64,000 nt of DNA, taken from positions 1 through 64,000 of the forward strand of contig JBEVNR010000002.1 in assembly GCA_040507985.1 (NCBI GenBank), read 5' to 3'. A program made the translations under genes and the position numbers. The DNA is from JBEVNR01 sp040507985. Lineage in GTDB: Bacteria; Pseudomonadota; Alphaproteobacteria; Rickettsiales; UBA6187. This document shows, one piece after another, positions 1-6,796 of the stretch. Under the pieces are notes generated by a model, which saw only the letters and a program-made list of their open reading frames with translations, ran no database searches and was not told the origin of the DNA. How positions within the stretch are numbered: position 1 is the stretch's first letter; the number at the start of each line of letters is the position of its first letter.

Positions 1-383
1 CCTTTCGTTTTTTTGAACCGAAGGTCAGCGCAGCTAAATAGTTCACTATTCCCGCAAAAACGAACGAAATTTTAGCTTCGCTGGCCGGTGGCTCGCTAAA
101 AAAATCCCTGAAAATCGTCTCGTTTAGCTACGCCGGCCTATGGCTCAAAAAGTGCATACAGCCTAGCACGTTCAAATTCCTTTAAGCGAGGAAGTGTGTT
201 TCGCTCAAAAATGTGTTTTTTAAATTTGGGTACTCACCTGCGCGAGTATCATGATAATAAGAAATGTTAATTTATAAAATTAATATCTCTCTCCTAACTT
301 TCACGCCCTGGCTAACGAGTTTTCGATTACGCTAATGAATAGCTTGTATTTCTTCAGATTATCGTCAAGATTGTCACAAAACT
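1..383. other. Gene-free region with degenerate direct repeats
   Basis: I find no credible gene here. Two related 24-nt stretches at 71-94 and 123-146 match at about 20 of 24 positions (shared frame TTTAGCT..CG..GGCC..TGGCTC). The region from about 240 to 300 is AT-rich. It lies downstream of the minus-strand dciA-like gene, so it is probably a spacer or the debris of an older repeat element. Confidence 0.4.
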
Positions 384-884
384 TTACTCGCTCCTTCCGC
401 AAAACGCACGGGCGAAATTTTCGAGCCGCTCGAAAAATTCGACGTCGTCGCCATTCGTCTTAGGAATGCGTTCGAGATATTGATTCCACAAGGCGTCGTC
501 GCGAGGGCGCGGAGGCGGGGAGCGATCCTCTTTTTTAGGAGGGGCGAAGCAGTGGCGAACGGTCATGCGGCACACCTTGCGATGGCCGAGATAGCGCGCC
601 AGATTCTCCAGAATATCGGTTTGGCGCATTTGCAGTTCCAGCGCCAGGCCGGGGCGATAGAGCGCAACGTAGAGCGAGGCGTCGTTTTTCGATCGAAATT
701 TTATCCGCAAGGGCGCCGTGACGGCGGCCAGTTCCCGCCCGACGATCACCGGCCAATCGGTGAATATCTTTTTCTCGCCGATGTTGCGTCGCTTATACTC
801 CTCTTCCAGCGCGGCAAATAGCGGTGCGTCGGCGCGGCGCGGACGGCGCGTAAAGCGGGCGGGAGCGTTTGCTAGGCCGTCCAT
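384..884 (-). CDS. DUF721 / DciA-like protein
   Basis: A 166-residue basic protein of the DUF721 family, whose DciA members help load the replicative helicase in bacteria without DnaC. An N-terminal region (FAALEEEYKRRNIGEK, IVGRELAAVTAPLRIKF) precedes a basic, proline-rich C-terminus. A longer reading frame extends upstream to about 1064, but that part is low-complexity Arg/Ser sequence lying over the dnaQ 3' end. The ATG at 884 overlaps the dnaQ stop by 13 nt, a usual spacing for coupled genes. The neighbouring proofreading subunit supports a replication role. The family call is fairly firm; the exact function is inferred. Confidence 0.75.
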   Translation of the reverse strand: MDGLANAPARFTRRPRRADAPLFAALEEEYKRRNIGEKKIFTDWPVIVGRELAAVTAPLRIKFRSKNDASLYVALYRPGLALELQMRQTDILENLARYLGHRKVCRMTVRHCFAPPKKEDRSPPPRPRDDALWNQYLERIPKTNGDDVEFFERLENFARAFCGRSE

Positions 885-1570
885 AGCGGGTCCTTGATTT
901 TTTTTAGAAAATCCGCATGGAGTCGCTCTTCCTCTTCCGTCGGGGGAAGGCTGCGCCTCCCTCCTTCGAGAGGCATAAGGCGAGGCTTTTTTTCGGCCTT
1001 TAGGGAAGGCGCATTCTTGACGGCGGACGGATCGGCGAACATGACGGCCTGGGGACCGCCGCATAAATGCACGTAGACTTCCGCAAGCAAGTTCGCGTCA
1101 AGAAGGGCGCCGTGCTTGTCGCGCCTGTCTAAATTCACCCCGTAGCGGCGGCACAGGGCGTCAAGGTTGGCGGGGCTTCCGGGAAATTTCTTCCGCGCCA
1201 TCATCACCGTATCCACAACTTTGATGCGGCGCAAATTGCTTAAGGACGCGCGCTCCAGTTCGTGGTTTAAAAACCCCGTATCGAACGGCGCGTTATGGAT
1301 GACGAGCGTGCCGTCTTTGATGAACTCCAAAAATTCGTTGGCGACGTGCCGGAAAAGGGGCTTGTCCGCCACCTGTGCGTTGGTGATGCCGTGCACTTTC
1401 GTCGCGCCGAACGGAATGTCGCGCTCCGGGTTGACGTAGTGATGGAAATAGCGTCCCGTCAGGCGCTTGTCGATCATTTCCACGCACCCGATTTCGATGA
1501 TCCGGTCGCCGTTTTTCGGGCTAAGGCCGGTAGTTTCTGTGTCGAGGATAATTTCGCGCAATATTGGCAT
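872..1570 (-). CDS. dnaQ: DNA polymerase III epsilon subunit (3'-5' proofreading exonuclease)
   Basis: A 232-residue DEDDh exonuclease that proofreads for the replicative polymerase. The N-terminus carries Exo I (ILDTETTGL, residues 8-16); Exo II is seen as VIHNAPFDTGFL and Exo III as KHGALLDANLLAEVY with the catalytic His and Asp. The GATKVHGIT segment is also typical of DnaQ. The C-terminal approximately 40 residues are charged and probably hold the clamp/polymerase contact. The length is normal for alphaproteobacteria. It is translationally coupled to the downstream DUF721 gene. Confidence 0.95.
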   Translation of the reverse strand: MPILREIILDTETTGLSPKNGDRIIEIGCVEMIDKRLTGRYFHHYVNPERDIPFGATKVHGITNAQVADKPLFRHVANEFLEFIKDGTLVIHNAPFDTGFLNHELERASLSNLRRIKVVDTVMMARKKFPGSPANLDALCRRYGVNLDRRDKHGALLDANLLAEVYVHLCGGPQAVMFADPSAVKNAPSLKAEKKPRLMPLEGGRRSLPPTEEEERLHADFLKKIKDPLWTA

Positions 1571-1589
1571 GGCGGCAACAATTTAAGGG

Positions 1590-2393
1590 TTAGGAATAGC
1601 CTTGCATCAGGCTTCCGACCAGCATATGCCATCCGTCGATAAGCACAAAGAAAATTAATTTGAACGGCAGGGAAATCAGCACCGGCGGCAGCATCATCAT
1701 GCCCATCGACATTAGCGTCGCCGCCACCACCATATCGATGATGAGAAACGGCAGATACAGCAAAAACCCTATCTCAAAGGCGCGCTTTAGCTCGCTAATC
1801 ATAAACGCCGGCGCCAGCACGTGCAGCGGGGGATTGTCGTCCAACGCCTTTATTTCGTCGTCCGTCAATTCCTGGTCGCGTTTTATCGAAAAATTCACGA
1901 ACAGCGCAAGGTCGTCTTGCCGCGTTTGCCCGCGCATGAAGCGCTTGACGGGAGCGATGGCGCGTTTGGCGGCCTCGTCGGCCGGAATTTTATTTTCCGC
2001 ATAGGGCCTCACGCCGACGTCGTAGGCTTCGTTCAGGTACGGCTGCATGATGAAATAGGTTAAAAACAGCGCCAATCCCACCATCACGGGGTTGGGCGGG
2101 CTTTGTTGAAGCCCGAGCGCGGTGCGGAGAATCGAAAACACCACCGCCAGGCGCGTAAAGCAGGTGAGCGTCACGAGCATGGTCGGCGCCAGCCCCAAGG
2201 CGGTGACAAGCACGACGATCTGCACGATGCGTCCGCTAAAGTTCGTCTCCGGAGCGTCGGCACTTTTATCGGCGTCGGAAAAGGACGCCTCGGCGTTTTT
2301 TCCCCCGAAATCGAGCGTGAATTTTTGGGCGAACGCGCAGGGAGAAAAAAGCAATAGCGCGAGAAACGCGAAAAGCAAGGCCCCCTTACGCAT
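1590..2393 (-). CDS. fliP: Flagellar type III export gate protein FliP
   Basis: A 267-residue inner-membrane protein of the flagellar export gate. From the chosen ATG at 2393 it opens with a signal peptide (MRKGALLFAFLALLLFSPCAFA), as FliP proteins do. The body has the family landmarks: TCFTRLAVVFSILRTALGLQ, a large periplasmic loop, LLYLPFLIIDMVVA and the terminal GWHMLVGSLMQGY. A longer frame starts near 2462 but would place 23 residues before the signal peptide. The start overlaps the fliO stop by 8 nt, so the two genes are coupled. Confidence 0.93.
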   Translation of the reverse strand: MRKGALLFAFLALLLFSPCAFAQKFTLDFGGKNAEASFSDADKSADAPETNFSGRIVQIVVLVTALGLAPTMLVTLTCFTRLAVVFSILRTALGLQQSPPNPVMVGLALFLTYFIMQPYLNEAYDVGVRPYAENKIPADEAAKRAIAPVKRFMRGQTRQDDLALFVNFSIKRDQELTDDEIKALDDNPPLHVLAPAFMISELKRAFEIGFLLYLPFLIIDMVVAATLMSMGMMMLPPVLISLPFKLIFFVLIDGWHMLVGSLMQGYS

Positions 2394-2667
2394 GGGTCGG
2401 CGCCTTGTCCAGCAACAATAAATGTCCGCCGGCGGAATAGACGACGTAACGATAGCCGTCAAATTCCATTACCGTCACGTGCTGCGACGGCATGAGCGCG
2501 TGGCGCTCAAGAACGCGCGGCTTTCCCTCTGCTTCCTTACCCATGAGGGAGGGCAAGCCGCCGGCGGCGCGCGCGGCGCATTTCATCAACGCGTACAGCG
2601 CCCATATCGCCGCCAACACGAGGATAAGCGCGATCAGCGATTTTGCGTAGGGCGATAGCTCCGTCAC
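2386..2667 (-). CDS. fliO: Flagellar biosynthesis protein FliO-like
   Basis: A 93-residue single-pass membrane protein: one hydrophobic segment at about residues 9-27 (LIALILVLAAIWALYALM), then a basic cytoplasmic domain containing RVLERHALMPSQHVTVMEFDGYRYVV, which fits the FliO domain. It lies directly upstream of and overlaps fliP, the usual order, and assists FliP assembly in known systems. The sequence is short and divergent, so the call rests on topology plus position. No other flagellar genes lie in the window. Confidence 0.75.
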   Translation of the reverse strand: MTELSPYAKSLIALILVLAAIWALYALMKCAARAAGGLPSLMGKEAEGKPRVLERHALMPSQHVTVMEFDGYRYVVYSAGGHLLLLDKAPTHA

Positions 2668-2836
2668 GTCGTACCTTTATCTTGCGTTTGCGCGATTATA
2701 GGCAAGCGAGAAAAAATGAAAAGGCGTATTTTCATGCGGTGCGAATACACATGTGTATCATTTTTAATTTTAATAAAATTATTAATAATTAAACGTCATA
2801 CTATACTTAACTTACATTATTTGAAGAGAGCCTCGC

Positions 2837-2923
2837 TTACCTTCGCGGTACGTTCATCGTCGCTCTTCTCCCTCGTCCTCCTCCCTACGCCGCCCTAGCG
2901 CTGCGCTCATCTCGTCTTTCGCC
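2837..2923 (+). promoter_or_regulatory. Conserved 87-nt leader of the first paralog
   Basis: This stretch before the ATG at 2924 closely resembles 4638-4725 before the second paralog: both begin TTACC.T.GCGGTACGTTCATC (allowing one T indel), continue as a pyrimidine-rich run and end CTCGTCTTT(T)CG.C-ATG. The indels shift the reading frame, so conservation is at the nucleotide level rather than as a translated extension. No Shine-Dalgarno sequence is visible. It may be a shared promoter/5' UTR or simply the boundary of the duplicated unit. Confidence 0.55.
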
Positions 2924-4273
2924 ATGTCGGATAGCGAATCGTCGTATTATCCCTACTCTTCAGAATACGAACGAGAAACCGACTGCCCGTCGTCTTCCGC
3001 TTCCTCCCCCTTAAGCTACTCCGGCGCTCCGCACATCCGTCCTCCTCTCTTTAGGTCTTACACATATCCTTTCGATGGCCGCTTCTTTTCCGGACAAACT
3101 CGCCGCAACATCCTGCAATGCCACGAGCACAGCCAATCTACGGTGCCTCATTTAGTGGCTACTAAAACGCTGAAGAGTCTTCCGAACCTTCCCTTAGAAT
3201 GGAGTGATTTGCGATCGGAATACACGCACTTTAGCATTTTCTCCGCTGCTTCCTCTATAACCGAATTGATCGTGAGTGAGTTTGCGAAGTACGGATTTTT
3301 TTGCCCCTCCTGTTTCGTGCTTAATCTGACCTATAGCCACCATTATCCTCAATTTGAGATAGAAGCCCACTACCATCGCATTGTGATGATGTTTGGGATT
3401 CTTGTCTCTCGCGAGAATGATCGGTTGGCGGTCGACGAATTGGCGCTAGAGACGCTAGTGGACGTCATGGATGGTGCGCGAACGGATCGTTTGCTCGTTA
3501 CTGCGCTGAATGCACTTGGACTTTGGAACACGAAGAAGAAGGAGGGAAGAAAGAGCGCGCTCAAAGCTGCGCTGCACTGGCGCTTCAGACGGGCGCGTAG
3601 CGTGATAGAGTCAATTTCTGTCGACGACGTGCAAAAGGTTCCGCGCGATATAAACTCTCGCAGCCTCTATCTCGCCATTGCCATGGGGCTGACTCTCAAC
3701 GTTCTCCGCTGTCAGATGGAATACATGAGCGCAAAGGAGAATTATAAAGAAAAGGATATGTGGATATTGCGGATGATTGGCGACGCCATCGTGGCGACAA
3801 ACACAATCAACGGCAAAAACGATTCCTTTGAACGAGATATATCCTTGCTAAATGACAGGACCGCAGTAAAACAGCTATCATCGCTTCTTTTGACGCTTCA
3901 GACCGAAATGGCTGAAGAGACCAAGAAAAAGGTTTCGGTAGATTTGAAGGCTCTTATAAAGCTTGCGCAATGTATGATACCTGAATTTTGCGTGCGTGAA
4001 GAGATCGTATGCTACGCGAAGAAGTTTCCGTATGGGCAAATATATTCTCCTTGCTCAAGCAGCTCCAATGTATCGCCTTCTGATTGGTCGTTTGGCAGCG
4101 ACGCATGTTCACCCGGCGCTAGCTCGCCATGCGCCGGTCGAGGCAGCGTAGAGCGAGTCAAGCGTTGGGAGAAAACGACTGGAACTTATTTCATGGGTGG
4201 ATATCGTGTACAAAAAACTCGATCAGTAACAAAATTCTCTCGTACATTCTCCCATTTTATTGCTAAATACTAG
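2924..4273 (+). CDS. Unknown protein, paralog A of a tandem pair (CPxC-HH-HxH motif)
   Basis: A 449-residue protein that I do not recognise. Residues 1-60 are Ser/Tyr/Pro-rich and probably disordered. A core from about 100 to 365 is shared with the next gene: CPSCF (127-131), HH (139-140) and EAHYHRI (147-153), then RD-NSRS-YLA (241-251) and a Leu-rich helical part to MIPEF (351-355). The spaced CxxC, HH and HxH residues could bind a metal; that is inference. Residues 375-405 are Ser/Cys-rich and the tail is basic. I see no signal peptide or membrane segment. The start is supported by the conserved leader, not by an RBS. A secreted effector or a mobile-element gene are both possible. Confidence 0.75.
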   Translation: MSDSESSYYPYSSEYERETDCPSSSASSPLSYSGAPHIRPPLFRSYTYPFDGRFFSGQTRRNILQCHEHSQSTVPHLVATKTLKSLPNLPLEWSDLRSEYTHFSIFSAASSITELIVSEFAKYGFFCPSCFVLNLTYSHHYPQFEIEAHYHRIVMMFGILVSRENDRLAVDELALETLVDVMDGARTDRLLVTALNALGLWNTKKKEGRKSALKAALHWRFRRARSVIESISVDDVQKVPRDINSRSLYLAIAMGLTLNVLRCQMEYMSAKENYKEKDMWILRMIGDAIVATNTINGKNDSFERDISLLNDRTAVKQLSSLLLTLQTEMAEETKKKVSVDLKALIKLAQCMIPEFCVREEIVCYAKKFPYGQIYSPCSSSSNVSPSDWSFGSDACSPGASSPCAGRGSVERVKRWEKTTGTYFMGGYRVQKTRSVTKFSRTFSHFIAKY

Positions 4274-4637
4274 ATAATCATTAAATAATCTGATTTTTTC
4301 TTTTGTCGTCATCCCCGCACAAGCGAGAATCTGCTTCAAAAATGAAAATGTTAATATCAGAAAATTAAATGCGTTTGGCATTATTATGGCATGAATTGTC
4401 GCCCGTAATCAGAGCAGGTCTCCCTCATCGGCATATAGGAGCGCATGAGCCTCCTAATACTCATCCACTCGTTCTCTCCTTTTGTCTTTCTTTATTTCCT
4501 TTATCTAGGTTCGGGAAATAGCGCGAAAAAAAAAGAAAAGAAAAATAAAAGCGCCTCAGTCGCCTGCAATTTTTCTTGTAAAATTTAGGTTTTTATACTA
4601 AAATATATTCATTCACTTTGCCTCAAGATAGCGGAAT
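4274..4637. other. Intergenic spacer between the paralogs
   Basis: About 360 bp with no credible gene. It holds one degenerate copy of the dispersed palindromic repeat near 4305 and long A-rich stretches around 4527-4550. AT content rises sharply just before the second leader. Confidence 0.4.
4305..4333. repeat. Degenerate palindromic repeat (GTCATCCCCGC type)
   Basis: GTCATCCCCGCACAAGCGAGAATC is an imperfect copy of the short palindrome found at 6500 and 49253. It lies between the two paralogs. Confidence 0.5.
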
Positions 4638-4725
4638 TTACCCTGGCGGTACGTTTCATCCTGCTATTCTTCCTCGTGTTTTTCGTACGCCTACCTCCCT
4701 GCCGCGTTCCGCTCGTCTTTTCGTC
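4638..4725 (+). promoter_or_regulatory. Conserved 88-nt leader of the second paralog
   Basis: The counterpart of 2837-2923: same GCGGTACGTTTCATC block, same pyrimidine-rich run and same CTCGTCTTTTCGTC immediately before the ATG at 4726. The near-identical length (87 and 88 nt) and the conservation outside a reading frame suggest a regulatory or UTR function, or recent duplication. Confidence 0.55.
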
Positions 4726-6360
4726 ATGGGTATCAGAGACTTATGGCGCAAAACCTTTGGCGATAGCAAGTCTAAGAAAGAACAACCGTCCGCACCTTAT
4801 GAGGAATCGCATTTCCAGGCATTTTCGTCGCAGCCTCAGTTGTTTCCTCATTATGGACTACCATATCCGCCGCCATTATCTCATCAAGGATACCCCCCCA
4901 CTCAAGGATACGCTTCGCAACCGTCGCTTCACGCTTGCCATCACACTTCCGCTCAAGGCGGCGTCTCTAAACCCCCGCCCAAGCAAAAACCTAAGCCGCA
5001 AGAAAATACAGCGCCGCCGCAGGATCTCTGCCTTCCGCAGGAACTACAAATGCGAGAAATTCCCGGCGTGCCGTTCACAGTGCGCATGGAGATGTGCTGT
5101 TTGGTGCGGGAACATGTCATCACCACCCGGAATTTTTATTACATTATCGACGCCGTTGCGAAGTCAAGAAATCAAGAGTGCCGATGCCCCACTCAAGACA
5201 GAATCATTACCTCGCAATCGCAAGAGCAAGATATTCGCCGCTGGATTACCGACAGAAACGAAAAAAGCGTGAGAAGTTTTTTACACTACAGGTATTTCTG
5301 CCCCTCATGTTTTTTGCTCGCTTTGGTCTATACGCACCACCTTCCCCATGTACAGATAGAAGCGCATTACCATCGCATTATGATGATGCTTTCTATTCTG
5401 TTCTCTCGCGATGGCGATAAGGTTGTCATCGGAGAAGACGCAAAAGATGCGCTGACGATGGCGACGGGCGTAAGCCAAGACCGTCTGGTTGTGATTGCGC
5501 TCGAAAAATTAAGGAACAGACCAGGCGTAGCTTTTACGGAAACGCTTAACACGCGTTACGACAAGGCGCGAAAAGTTATGAAGGCGATTCCGCTGAATCA
5601 TATTCAGCAGGCCGGGCGCGATAGAAACTCTCGCAGCATCTATCTCGCCCTTCTCGTGGGGCTGGCCCTCAATATTCTCGCCTTGCAGTTTGGCGTCATG
5701 CGTAGCAAGGACATTGCCGACGGAGATCTAGAGGTATTATGCGGCCTTGCCGGAGCAATCGTCGCGCTAAACGACATGAACGGCAGCACCGACAGCCTAA
5801 GGGATAATCCGAAAAGCTTGAATATCGCCTTCCAAAAAGACAGGGAAGCGTTGTCTAGGCTTAAAAAGTATCTTCATATGATTGAGCAACATGTTGCTCA
5901 AGATATCACGAAGGACGTTAATCAAGATTTGACGAATCTTCGCGAGCTAGCGGAATTTCTCATGCCGCCGGATGCAAACAAATGTTTGGTATATACGGAG
6001 CTTATCCATTACAACGATACGGAAATTCGCGAATGGCGCATGTGTGGCGACACGGATAGGAGACCGGGACAACGCAAAGTCCCTCCCTTACCTACTTCCC
6101 AATCACAATATTCGTCTAACACCGCAAGGCCGCGCACCGCCCCGTCATCGGGAAGAGGCGGACGCGGAGGCAACTCCAATTTCAACGGATACCGAGAACG
6201 AGGAAGAGGCAGAGGTCGTGGCGGCAATGTTAACGGCTATGGACGCGGAAGAGGCGGAGGTCGTGGCGGCAATGTTAACGGCTATGGACGCGGAAGAGGC
6301 GGAGGGTATGGCCAAAACGGACGACGCGGAGACAGCCGTCCCCACAATAATGGATATTAA
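4726..6360 (+). CDS. Unknown protein, paralog B with RG-rich C-terminal tail
   Basis: A 544-residue protein. An open frame continues upstream to a TTG at 4618, but the ATG at 4726 sits at the same distance from the conserved leader as in paralog A, so I use it. Residues 1-100 are Pro/Gln/Tyr/His-rich (YPPPLSHQGYPPTQGY). The shared core has CPSCF (192-196), HH (204-205) and EAHYHRI (212-218), followed by GRDRNSRSIYLA and GAIVALNDMNG. The C-terminus, about 475-535, is an RGG/RG-box tail (RGRGRGG, GYGRGRGGG), partly built from a perfect 45-bp tandem duplication. RG boxes bind RNA and are methylated in eukaryotes; their use here is unknown. No signal peptide or membrane segment is seen. Confidence 0.75.
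   Translation: MGIRDLWRKTFGDSKSKKEQPSAPYEESHFQAFSSQPQLFPHYGLPYPPPLSHQGYPPTQGYASQPSLHACHHTSAQGGVSKPPPKQKPKPQENTAPPQDLCLPQELQMREIPGVPFTVRMEMCCLVREHVITTRNFYYIIDAVAKSRNQECRCPTQDRIITSQSQEQDIRRWITDRNEKSVRSFLHYRYFCPSCFLLALVYTHHLPHVQIEAHYHRIMMMLSILFSRDGDKVVIGEDAKDALTMATGVSQDRLVVIALEKLRNRPGVAFTETLNTRYDKARKVMKAIPLNHIQQAGRDRNSRSIYLALLVGLALNILALQFGVMRSKDIADGDLEVLCGLAGAIVALNDMNGSTDSLRDNPKSLNIAFQKDREALSRLKKYLHMIEQHVAQDITKDVNQDLTNLRELAEFLMPPDANKCLVYTELIHYNDTEIREWRMCGDTDRRPGQRKVPPLPTSQSQYSSNTARPRTAPSSGRGGRGGNSNFNGYRERGRGRGRGGNVNGYGRGRGGGRGGNVNGYGRGRGGGYGQNGRRGDSRPHNNGY
6213..6302 (+). repeat. Perfect tandem duplication, 2 x 45 bp, in the RG tail
   Basis: Two identical 45-bp units at 6213-6257 and 6258-6302, each encoding 15 residues of the RG tail (GRGGNVNGYGRGRGG type). 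Identity at the nucleotide level shows a recent in-frame expansion. Confidence 0.9.
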
Positions 6361-6496
6361 AAATAGCGCAGGACGCACTTTTCATGCCAGTCTTTTATTC
6401 TAACGGAGTTTCGGCGTTGGCGGTATAAAAAAAGAAAAAAATAAAGGCACATGTCATAAATCAACAAGTTAATAATTTACTCAAATTACATGAATG

Positions 6497-6688
6497 TTCG
6501 TCATTCCCGCGAAGGCGGGAATCTAGGGTAAGAACACGTTCTGCGTGCGTAGAACGCTCATTTTTTTGTAAAGTAGTGAGAGTGCGCTTGGCGCACAAAT
6601 GTAAAAAAGGTACCGGATTGGCGAAACTGCATTGTGCTTGTTTTGCCGCTAAGTCTGCCCTTACGAAAGTGGGGGCGGGGATGACGAA
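6497..6688. repeat. MITE-like unit with 14-bp inverted ends
   Basis: The left end TTCGTCATTCCCGC (6497-6510) and the right end GCGGGGATGACGAA (6675-6688) are inverted repeats matching at 13 of 14 positions. Between them lie smaller hairpins, for example CGTTCT..AGAACG near 6538-6557 and TGCGCTTGGCGCA near 6583. No open frame of note is inside. The left end is itself a copy of the GTCATTCCCGCG palindrome, so this may be two adjacent palindromic elements rather than one mobile unit. Confidence 0.45.
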
Positions 6689-6718
6689 GAAGAAATTAAC
6701 GTTAGGTATAAGGTCTAA

Positions 6719-6784
6719 CGACAGATTAGCGTCATTATGCCGCGAACGCCCCCTATCCGTCATCCCTGCCGGAAGCAGGGATAT
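6719..6784. repeat. Dispersed palindromic repeat (ATCCCTGC...GCAGGGAT type)
   Basis: CGACAGATTAGCGTCATTAT is followed by CCCTATCCGTCATCCCTGC and the closing arm GCAGGGATA. The 19-nt block at 6751-6769 occurs exactly, in inverse orientation, at 16340-16358, and the first half resembles 21575-21600. It lies just beyond the metE stop and could act as a transcription stop in either direction. Confidence 0.6.
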
Positions 6785-6796
6785 TATGACGTTGTT

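Noticed and set aside
1..383. CRISPR or origin of replication from the direct repeats
   Set aside because: Only two degenerate copies, no DnaA boxes and no dnaA or parB nearby.
4618..4725. N-terminal extension of paralog B from the TTG at 4618
   Set aside because: The corresponding region of paralog A is conserved as nucleotides but not in frame, so it is more likely a leader.
6150..6357. CRISPR-like array from the repeats in the RG tail
   Set aside because: Two direct 45-bp units are adjacent, in frame and without spacers; they are a coding duplication.
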